DNA of 9,775 nucleotides from Magnetovibrio sp. (lineage in GTDB: Bacteria; Pseudomonadota; Alphaproteobacteria; Rhodospirillales; Magnetovibrionaceae), in the NCBI GenBank assembly GCA_016763255.1, contig JAESUA010000410.1, positions 1-9,775 of the forward strand, read 5' to 3'. Below are positions 1 through 7,200 of the stretch, in pieces. Below the pieces are notes generated by a model. The model saw nothing but the letters and a program-made list of their open reading frames with translations, was not told the DNA's origin and ran no database searches. Position numbers and translations under genes: made by a program. Within the stretch, counting starts at the first letter, position 1. Every line of letters begins with the position of its first letter.

Positions 1-117
1 AAATCGGTTGCGTACTAAATCGTGGATCAAGAATGTCGGACTTCCGTCATCGGCCGGAACACCGGGGTGAAGCTCGAGCTCATCACGCAATGGCGGCAGC
101 GGTGGCTGCTCGTTCAT
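1..117 (-). CDS. N-terminus of a probable M50-type (site-2-protease-like)/HlyD membrane protein (3' partial)
   Basis: Only the first 39 codons are present. The ATG overlaps the previous stop as ATGA and has a good ribosome binding site (AGGTGA). The visible N-terminus begins MNEQPPLPPLRDELELHPG and continues with DDGSPTFLIHDLVRNRF. It resembles the N-terminal PqqD-like segment (L-P-L-R-x-[DE]-L-x-L-x-PG ... GxPTxxIxDxxRNRFF) of large multi-pass proteins annotated as M50 peptidase or M50/HlyD fusions, which neighbour GAF-HlyD, HlyD and TolC genes in comparable clusters. The catalytic HExxH and transmembrane segments would lie outside the window, so this assignment rests on pattern memory and context only. 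Confidence 0.6.
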   Translation of the reverse strand, partial: MNEQPPLPPLRDELELHPGVPADDGSPTFLIHDLVRNRF

Positions 118-1466
118 AGCCCCGTCACCTGACGCAGCACGGCTAAGGGTCGTCGAAACAGCCAAAAGGCCAATGGTACGGAGCGTCCCTCCAGCCGGGC
201 CGTGCCCCGCAGGCCGATCCGCGGCTGGCGATCAGTTGCCTGCAACTCGGCACGTACCCGGTGGGCAGGGGTTCCGTCGGGCTGGGGAGCGGCTTCGTAG
301 CCGAAGGTCCGCAGCTTGGCTTCCAGCGGCGTCAAAGGATCGGCATTGAGGAAGACCTTAACGGCCGCACCGGGGGTAAGTTCGATGGCGTCACTCATGG
401 CCACCCAGACTTGCAATTCGACCTCATTCTCGTCGGCCAGCATCATCACCCGTTCGCCAACCGCCAACGGTTTTCCAAGCCACTCGGTCGGATCGTCAAG
501 AATCACCACGCCGGCGCTCGATGCCTTGATACGGGTCCGCCCGATCCGGCTCTGGAGGTGATCAATCTCGGCGCGCCGTTCTTGCGCCCGCCCACGTAGA
601 ATGGCCAGCTGGGCCTTGCTCTTTTGGTCGAACATCGCCTTTTGCGCGGTCTGGCGGTATTCCACCTCGATGGTTTCCATCGCTTTTTGCGCCACAACAA
701 GCTGGCTTTCAAAGGTTGTTGCATCAAGTTCGAACAGCACGTCCCCGGCGACAACGGACTGGTTGGGGCTGACGAAGATATTCGCCACCACCCCTTCCAA
801 GGGGGCCCTCACCACAACGGGATTGATGGGTACGATTTCTGCTGGGGTCAACACCGACAGGGGCACCGGCACAAAACCAAGGCCCAAAACCACAAGACCG
901 CACCCCCACGCCAGAAGGCGACGGTTTAACGGCGACGACTCTTTCTTGCGCCGATGCCTAGTCAATGCCGCCCAAGCATGACCATAGGAGCCGGCCAGGC
1001 GGTCGAGAATGGTGAGCTCAAAATCTTCGAAAGCTCGGTCGCGCACCAACAAGAGATATCCCATCAGCTCGCCCGTACGCACGCGTAGTGGCACCAAAAG
1101 GCCATGCGCCGGAAACCATTCCAGCCATTCTGCACCATCACGTTCCCCAAGATCATCGGGGCCGATCCGCACCGACGCACCCAGATCATTCGCCCGCGCC
1201 GAGAGCAAGGTGCGCTGCCATTGGATAAATGGCGCGTCTTTATCAAGCTGCGCGACACCTGACACGGCGGCGATGCCCTGTCGCGGAACCCACAGCACAG
1301 CCTGGCGATAGGAGACCAGCATGTGGGTTTCATTGACGGCGATAAAGGCAAGCTGTTTGGTGTCTTCGGCTTCGCGTGCACGATCTTGAAGTTCCAGCAG
1401 TGAGGTGAGCATATTTAGCTCGGGGTGGCTCGACGCCGCCATCAAATCGTTCAGCATGTCGTTCAT
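114..1466 (-). CDS. GAF-like domain fused to membrane-anchored HlyD-like adaptor
   Basis: A second adaptor-like protein (450 aa) with a different build. Residues about 20-170 form a globular cytoplasmic part resembling a GAF domain (YRQAVLWVPRQG, HGLLVPLRVRTGELMGYLLLVRDRAFEDFE, then LTILDRLAGSYGHAW). A basic stretch RHRRKK (170-175) precedes a single transmembrane segment at about 183-206, consistent with cytoplasmic N-in topology. The periplasmic part holds the first lipoyl half (216-249, VRAPLEGVVANIFV, VVAGDVLFELD), a coiled coil (about 252-311), the second lipoyl half (312-345, IKASSAGVVILDD) and a beta-barrel (346-428). It ends with a hydrophobic/basic tail FWLFRRPLAVLRQ. The ribosome binding site is weak (GGA at -12), so translation probably depends on coupling to the preceding stop one base upstream. 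Met4 or Met9 are alternative starts. It overlaps the next gene by ATGA. The GAF ligand, if any, cannot be told. Confidence 0.85.
   Translation of the reverse strand: MNDMLNDLMAASSHPELNMLTSLLELQDRAREAEDTKQLAFIAVNETHMLVSYRQAVLWVPRQGIAAVSGVAQLDKDAPFIQWQRTLLSARANDLGASVRIGPDDLGERDGAEWLEWFPAHGLLVPLRVRTGELMGYLLLVRDRAFEDFELTILDRLAGSYGHAWAALTRHRRKKESSPLNRRLLAWGCGLVVLGLGFVPVPLSVLTPAEIVPINPVVVRAPLEGVVANIFVSPNQSVVAGDVLFELDATTFESQLVVAQKAMETIEVEYRQTAQKAMFDQKSKAQLAILRGRAQERRAEIDHLQSRIGRTRIKASSAGVVILDDPTEWLGKPLAVGERVMMLADENEVELQVWVAMSDAIELTPGAAVKVFLNADPLTPLEAKLRTFGYEAAPQPDGTPAHRVRAELQATDRQPRIGLRGTARLEGRSVPLAFWLFRRPLAVLRQVTGL
125..130 (-). promoter_or_regulatory. Ribosome binding site of the M50-like gene
   Basis: AGGTGA, located inside the end of the GAF/HlyD gene, is 7 nt upstream of the ATG at 117. 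It decides this start and shows that the short open frame at the window edge is a real gene. Confidence 0.75.
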
Positions 1467-1467
1467 C

Positions 1468-2307
1468 TTAATTGATCCGGAGAGCGGGCTGGGGATCTAG
1501 CTGGGGCTCGATCGTAATCTGACCACTCATGCCCGGCACCAAGCCCTCAACGCTCCCGACGATTTCGCCATAGACCTTAACCGATTGGCTAACCGGATCG
1601 ACGCGCCCGCCAAGCCGCGTGATAGATCCGCCATACCCCCGCCCGGTCTCATTAACGTTGACCGTAAAGCCATGCCCCGGGCGGATCCAGGACAGCCAAT
1701 TTGAAGGGGCGATGAATTCAACCTCCAGCGCCGAGTCATCCAAGATCTCCAGCACAGGATCGCCCTTTTTAACAAACTGATGGGTGCGTGCCTTTTGCTC
1801 AACAACCAGGCCCGAAAAAGGTGCCTTGACGATACATTTCGAAACGATCACCGACTGCGCCAGAACATCGGCCCGGGCCTTCGCCACGTCGGCGGCGGCT
1901 AATTCAACTTCCAATGATCCTGCCGAATTCAACTCCAACAGGCGTTTTTGAACATCGTAGGTGCGTGCCGCAGCTGTCATGATGGCGCGGAACTTCGCCA
2001 GTCCCGCTTTCACAACGGCACAGTCCAACCGCATCAAGACGTCGCCTTTCTTAAAACGCTCGCCATCACGCACGGTGATTTCAATAATCTTGGCGGCCAA
2101 CTCGCTGGACAGAACCGTTTCTTCTCGCGGTTTGATTTGGGCATAGATGTCGGAGGCGGTGGTGAGTTCAAAATCCCCGCCCTGTCCTACGCGCGTATCA
2201 GGTCCCGCACGCGCCCCAGCTGGATCGATTAGAAAACACAAAGTCGCCAGTACCACCCAGCCTCGGCCCGACCAGCTCACCTGACCGTTCAAGGCCATTT
2301 TGATCAC
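1468..2307 (-). CDS. RND/HlyD-type periplasmic adaptor (membrane fusion protein)
   Basis: A periplasmic adaptor that would bridge an inner-membrane component to the TolC-like channel. The 279-residue protein starts with a signal-peptide-like segment: hydrophobic core about 17-27, likely cut after AGARA near residue 34. Then comes the first lipoyl half (about 60-95, ETVLSSELAAKIIEITVRDG, FKKGDVLMRLD), a short helical hairpin (about 97-155), the second lipoyl half (156-190, KAPFSGLVVEQKA, VKKGDPVLEILD) and a beta-barrel domain (191-265). The ending RVDPVSQSVKVYGEI ... GLVPGMSGQI is characteristic of RND-type adaptors. It is compact and seems to lack much of the membrane-proximal domain. The start is GTG, overlapping the previous stop; ATG at 2298 is the alternative. 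It is followed after one base by the next adaptor gene, so translation is probably coupled. Confidence 0.88.
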   Translation of the reverse strand: MIKMALNGQVSWSGRGWVVLATLCFLIDPAGARAGPDTRVGQGGDFELTTASDIYAQIKPREETVLSSELAAKIIEITVRDGERFKKGDVLMRLDCAVVKAGLAKFRAIMTAAARTYDVQKRLLELNSAGSLEVELAAADVAKARADVLAQSVIVSKCIVKAPFSGLVVEQKARTHQFVKKGDPVLEILDDSALEVEFIAPSNWLSWIRPGHGFTVNVNETGRGYGGSITRLGGRVDPVSQSVKVYGEIVGSVEGLVPGMSGQITIEPQLDPQPALRIN

Positions 2308-4229
2308 GGATGGCCCTGCGCCACGATTTTTGTTGAATAGGCGGGCACGTCTTGAGCTTGGACAAGCCCTACCTTAGACGGGGACGCCGCTTCGAAAGAA
2401 GTTGCGTCAGTTTTCTGACCGAACCAGCTCCCGATATCTTGCAAAAAGCTTGATGTCTTTGCTTTTGTTTCAGTCGCCTGCGGTCCGTTGTCGTGCGGAT
2501 TCAACGCGGCCTTCGTGACCGCTTTTGGCAATGCCTCGGATGGGCCTTGGGGCGGCGGGGCAGTGAGATCCGCATCAAACCAAGCGCCAAGTTTGTTGAA
2601 GAACCCACCACGTTGTGGCCCGGACTTGGTTTCGGCCTCTTCTCGCAGGGCCTCCACCGATTGCGCCTCGGCTGCCGCCATTATGGCCACGACCCTGTCG
2701 GCTTCTTGACGCACCAACTCGCCACTGTGCCAAGCGGCCAAGCGCTGCTCAATCGCCACCGTGATGTCTGCGACATCCGCAGAAACGGCATGGCTTGGCA
2801 CCGCGTCCAGACCAACCGTGGCGTAGAGCCGTCCATAGGCCGCCTCCAGCTGGGCGAACGCCTGGTAGCGACGCAACTGCGAGGTGATCGCGCCTGCTTG
2901 GTTGGAAACCTGGTTGAGCACGCTTTGAGCATCATTTTTCTGCTGCTTGGTGACCAAGATGGAAATGCGCTGATCGACGGCAGAAATTTGATCGGCACGG
3001 CCGAACTGCTTAAGCGCATTTCGAAATTGGCGTTCAGCCACATGGACCTGGGCCAACACCGCCATGCGCAGCGCCAGTCGCTGCATTTCAGCCAATTTTT
3101 CCGATGTCTCGGCATGTTTAATTCGGGCCGGCGCCATGGCAATGTTCAGTACATTCCAGGTCAGCTTGGTGCTCCACTCATACCAACGATTGTTCACCAG
3201 CAATTCATCACCGCTGTATTGTTTTCCACCGGTTAGCGAGATCCCCGGCAGCAAGCTCAAAATGGCTTTACGGGTTTCCTTGAGCGCGATGCTGGTTTGG
3301 TACGCCTGCTCGCGGATGTCCGGGTTGTTGAGAAAGGCCAACGCCTCCATCTTATCCAAGGAAATCTCCCAGTTCGGTGGCGTCAGCACACCATCATTGG
3401 GGACTTCGACACGGATATCAATGCCCGGCGGTAGGTTAACCAATGATGCAAGTTCGATGCGCGCGGTGGAGAGTTCTTGGTTGATGGCTTCCAACTGGCG
3501 GATGGTTTCCAACAGGGTCTTTTGGAAGCGCAACGCCTCGAGCGGTTTTTTCAGGCCTTCCTTTTCAACCAGCTCTGCGTTAATCAGCGCCGCCTCAGCA
3601 CTGGCGATGGTGGAGTTGACTTGCGCCTTGAGGACCTGCGCCGACACCACCCGCCAATAGGCGAAACGCACTTCTTGGACCAAGGTTTGCATCACCTTGC
3701 GGCGGCGCTCAGCTGCGATCATGGCCCTATCGGCGTTCTGTTTGGCGCTGAAATAGCTGATGCCAAAATCGAGCACATTCCAACTCATGGTCAGATCGCC
3801 GGAGATCACCGCCCGTTCCGATGAATAACTGGGATTGGTATCCGACGGCTGCTTAGTAACCGAGTCCACGCTGGTCGAAATGTTGTGGCTATTGCGATCC
3901 GAATAGCCGGCGTTCGCCGTCAGTTTGGGAAGCAGGTCGTAAGCATCCAAATCCGTCTGATCCAGGGCCATCGCCTCCTCCATAATTCGGGTGCGATGGT
4001 TCAGGTTGTACTTAAGCGCCCGGGCGATGGAATTCGCCAGACTCATGGTCACCAAACCGCTCTCGGCATCGGCAAAAATGAGTTGCAAGTCCGTCTTACC
4101 CTGGAACATCAAGGTGTCATCGGAGAGTTTCTCCGGCACCACCGCACACCCTGCCAACAACGCCACCACAGATACCGTTGCAAACAGGCGGCCACTTTTG
4201 GCAAATGGTGCTCGAACCTTATTCATCAT
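2304..4229 (-). CDS. TolC/OEP-family outer-membrane channel lipoprotein with long C-terminal extension
   Basis: This is the outer-membrane exit duct of a tripartite export machine, predicted to trimerise and dock to the adaptors encoded next. The N-terminus has basic residues, a hydrophobic stretch and a lipobox LLAGC with Cys28, so it is probably lipid-anchored. There is no Asp at +2, which is consistent with outer-membrane sorting. Two OEP halves are visible: about 60-270 (YDLLPKLTANAGY, MSWNVLDFG, helical NAELVEKEGLKKPLEALR) and about 285-475 (FLNNPDIREQAYQTSIALKETRKA, LLPGISLTGGKQYSG, LTWNVLN), the classic duplicated helical-barrel layout. Usual family length is roughly 420-500 residues; this one is 641. 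Residues about 485-641 form an extra tail with an Ala/Glu-rich helix and two copies of an F-[FL]-x-x-[LI]-G-x-W-F motif (543-551 and 595-603). Its stop overlaps the next start by 4 nt. The family is confident; the substrate is inferred from the neighbour. Confidence 0.92.
   Translation of the reverse strand: MMNKVRAPFAKSGRLFATVSVVALLAGCAVVPEKLSDDTLMFQGKTDLQLIFADAESGLVTMSLANSIARALKYNLNHRTRIMEEAMALDQTDLDAYDLLPKLTANAGYSDRNSHNISTSVDSVTKQPSDTNPSYSSERAVISGDLTMSWNVLDFGISYFSAKQNADRAMIAAERRRKVMQTLVQEVRFAYWRVVSAQVLKAQVNSTIASAEAALINAELVEKEGLKKPLEALRFQKTLLETIRQLEAINQELSTARIELASLVNLPPGIDIRVEVPNDGVLTPPNWEISLDKMEALAFLNNPDIREQAYQTSIALKETRKAILSLLPGISLTGGKQYSGDELLVNNRWYEWSTKLTWNVLNIAMAPARIKHAETSEKLAEMQRLALRMAVLAQVHVAERQFRNALKQFGRADQISAVDQRISILVTKQQKNDAQSVLNQVSNQAGAITSQLRRYQAFAQLEAAYGRLYATVGLDAVPSHAVSADVADITVAIEQRLAAWHSGELVRQEADRVVAIMAAAEAQSVEALREEAETKSGPQRGGFFNKLGAWFDADLTAPPPQGPSEALPKAVTKAALNPHDNGPQATETKAKTSSFLQDIGSWFGQKTDATSFEAASPSKVGLVQAQDVPAYSTKIVAQGHP
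2314..2317 (-). promoter_or_regulatory. Probable ribosome binding site supporting the GTG start of the adaptor gene
   Basis: AGGG (within GCAGGG) lies 6 nt upstream of the GTG at 2307. An alternative ATG at 2298 would be 15 nt away, so spacing favours GTG, which overlaps the preceding TGA as GTGA. Confidence 0.5.
2421..2453 (-). other. Tail motif copy 2 (SSFLQDIGSWF) in the outer-membrane factor
   Basis: Residues 593-603. It matches copy 1 in the pattern F-[FL]-x-x-[LI]-G-x-W-F and is again followed by a polar stretch. The two copies look like repeated short linear motifs in an otherwise low-complexity tail, possibly contact sites for a partner. Confidence 0.6.
2577..2609 (-). other. Tail motif copy 1 (GGFFNKLGAWF) in the outer-membrane factor
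   Basis: Residues 541-551 of the TolC-family protein. This short aromatic amphipathic motif sits in the non-OEP C-terminal extension, preceded by charged residues and followed by an acidic and proline-rich segment. It is paired with a second copy 52 residues downstream. Confidence 0.6.
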
Positions 4230-4273
4230 TATCTTCCCCTATGCACCGAGATGCACAAATGTTGTATTGCGGT
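4230..4273 (-). other. 44-nt intergenic spacer with no terminator
   Basis: This is the only non-coding gap over 1 nt in the window. It has no stem-loop followed by a T run, so read-through from the giant gene into the outer-membrane factor gene is likely. It holds a short direct repeat GTGCAT (two copies) and the ribosome binding site of the downstream gene. No convincing -35/-10 pair was seen. Confidence 0.6.
4235..4240 (-). promoter_or_regulatory. Ribosome binding site of the TolC-family gene
   Basis: AGGGGA lies 5 nt upstream of the ATG at 4229. This supports the first of the two consecutive ATG codons as the start, although the second (4226) cannot be excluded. Confidence 0.75.
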
Positions 4274-7200
4274 TTAAATCGTTGTTCCTGCGGCTACCTT
4301 CAAAGAGTCCAGCAGCTCTGCACGTCGGGCTTCGAACCCGGCCCTTCCGGCCATCGCCAGTTGGTCGGAGAACCCTGGTTTACCGAACGTCCGGGTGACA
4401 CCGTCAGACAAGGCGGACAGCGAAATCCCCCTCTCCTTAGGCACCTTGTCCTCCTTGGCCGCATCTTCGTCCAAAGTCTCACTCTGCGGGGCGACCTTTT
4501 CATCTGCCCCCGGCACGTCCCCATCGACCACCCCGCCATCACCGCCGCCAATCACGATCATAAAGCTTGTGGTGGCCTCACGACCTTCGGCGTCGCGGGC
4601 GATGACCTGCACCTCAATGGTGCCCACCATGCCCTTGGGCGCTTCACCGCTGAATGCACCGGTCTGAGTATTGAAATCAAGCCAGGCCGGCAACGACTGG
4701 CCGTCCATCTGGCGGGCCTCGACCGTAACCTCGGCATCCGTATTAGAATGAGCAAAGGTGTCGAGGGGAAGTTGGAAAGAAACCCGAGAGCTTTGCGTGC
4801 TGATATCGGCAAGGCTATTGTTGACGACGAGGCTTTGCTCACCCCGCGCACCACTGCTATCACGGCCAAGCACCGCGACCTGGAAACGTCCCGCCCCAGC
4901 TTGGGTGAGATTGCCCGCGGCGCGTGGATTGACCGCTTCTCTCACCCCGGTGGCCTCGCTCAATTGAGCCGCCACAGATCGTTCAGCCCCGCTTCCCAAA
5001 TCCGGGTTAACTGAGGAGCCGATGCCAATCCCGGTTTCGGGAATCCCTGGCAAAGGTGAAGGCTCTGGCGGTGCTGGCGGCAGTGATACTGGCGGCAATG
5101 GCGCTGGCGAAGGTGCTGGCGGCGGAGGCGGAGGCGGTGACAAGGTCTTGATCGTAACATCAACCGTAGTGGTCACCGTTTTGGCCCCGCCCGATCCCGA
5201 ATTACCCAAATCGTTTACTCTATAGGTCACTTTCGCGACCTCCCCTCCATCAGTCGTAGAGGTGGCCAAGGACAACTGGACGAGCGCGGCGTTGATGTCC
5301 GTCACGGTGCCGCGCAGCGTCATCGCCTGCGAGTTGTTGGCACCCGCCGTCACGCTCAGCCCCGTAAGGGCCTGGAGGTTGAGCTGTCCGGCGGTGGTGG
5401 TGATTTGGATTTCAACCGTGGAGCCCAACGCATCGGCATCACTAATCGACATACCGGTTAACAACACCGATTTTCCAGCCACGATGTCGTTCACAGTGGC
5501 TGTGACCACCGTCGGCGCGTCGTTGACTGCGGTGATGTTAACCGTGGTGTTGCCGGTGACAGCCTTTGCCCCGCCGATGCCCTGGGCACCGGTGTTGCCG
5601 TCGTTAAAGGTCCAATCAATCTGCACCGAGGCTGGTGGAGTGTCTGAACCGTTGGCGTAGGCGATGGCGCGCATCGCCTCATTGACGCGGTCCTGGGTGG
5701 CGCTGGCGTTGTAAGACAAAACCAGGGTACCGCCCGAATTGGTGCTTACCGTGCCGATGATGACGCCGGACAAGGTTAGGTTGCCGCCCTCGCTCAAGGC
5801 CGACAGGTTACCGGTGGCCGAAAAAATGTCCTCGGCGCTGGTCGTGCCATTGCGTGCCAGGGTCAAGGTCACACCGGCGTAATTGCCCGCTGCGGCCAGA
5901 TTGGCGTCATAGATGCCCACGCCGGCGTCCAGCACCACCGCCGCAGCGCCTTCGGTATAGGTGGGCGTGCCGTTCAGGGCATTTTTCAAATCGAAGGTGG
6001 TGTCGAGGCTACCGTCGGCGTTGTAGCGCACCACGGCGAAGTCATAATTGGTGCCGCTATGGCTATACCCGCCGAGCAAGATCTTGCCATCCGCCTGCAC
6101 GGTGATGCTGTCACCGTAATCATGGCCCGAACCGACCGGCGTGGTCACCTTGCCATTTTTGTTGGGGCCGAAGGTGGTGTCGAGGCTGCCATCGGCATTG
6201 TAGCGTACCACGGCGAAGTCATTATCAGTGCCGTTATGGCTATAACCGCCGACCAAGATCTTGCCGTTCGTCTGCACGGTGATGGTGTAACCAGTATCTC
6301 GGCCCGAACCGATCGGCGTGGTCACCTTGCCGTCGTTGTTGGGGCCAAAGCTGGTGTCGATGCTGCCATCAACATTGTAACGTAACACGGCGAAGTCATT
6401 ATCAGTGCCGTTATGGCTGGTGCCACCGAGCAGGATCTTACCGTCCGCCTGCACGGCGATGCCGTAACCAGTGTCATAGCTTGACCAACCCGTCGAGGTC
6501 ACCTTGCCGTCGTTGTTGGGGCCGAAAGTGGTATCTAGGCCACCATCGACATTGTAGCGCACCACGGCGAACTCATTTTTGGGGCCGTTACCGCTATAGC
6601 CGCTGACCAAGATCTTTCCGTCCGCCTGCACGGTGATGCTGTTACCAGTGTCAGTGCCCGAACCGACCGGCGTGGTCACCTTGCCATTGCTGTTAGGACC
6701 GAAGCTGGTGTCGAGGCTGCCATCAACATTGTAGCGCACCACAGCAAAATCATAATCGGTACCGTTCCAGGTAGAGCCGCAGACCAGGATTTTGCCGTCC
6801 GCCTGCACGGTGATGCTGTCACCCGTATCATTGCCCGAACCGATCGGCGTGCTCACCTTGCCGTCGTTGTTGGGGCCGAAGGTGGTGTCAAGGCTGCCGT
6901 CCACATTGTAGCGCAACACGACGAAGTCATTACCGGTGGCGTTCCGACTAGAGCCACCGATCAGGATCTTGCCGTCCGCCTGCACGGTGATGCTGTCACC
7001 ATAGTCATTGCCCGAACCGATCGGCGAGGTCACTTTTCCGTCGTTATTGGGGCCGAAGGTGGTGTCGAGGCTGCCATCGACATTGTAGCGCAGCACGGCG
7101 AAGTCATAATCGGTGGCGTTCTTGGAGTAGCCGCTGATCAACGTCTTGCCATTCGCCTGCACGGTGATGCTTAAACCAATGTCAAAACTTGAATTAAAAT

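Noticed and set aside
2493..3236. 247-codon open frame on the + strand opposite the TolC-family gene
   Set aside because: The minus frame has clear OEP homology and a lipobox. The + frame has no recognisable domain and is a shadow of GC-rich coding sequence.
4230..4273. Intrinsic terminator or promoter between the giant gene and the outer-membrane factor gene
   Set aside because: There is no stable hairpin with a T run and no convincing -35/-10 pair, only a short GTGCAT direct repeat and a ribosome site.
4178..5014. 278-codon open frame on the + strand across the end of the giant gene
   Set aside because: It spans the intergenic gap and the cadherin-like C-terminal region, and its translation is low-complexity, Arg/His-rich and family-less, so it is an antisense artefact.
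5101..5140. GG-rich run on the + strand as a possible G-quadruplex
   Set aside because: It is explained by proline codons (CCN) on the coding strand, and the GG runs are only two bases long.
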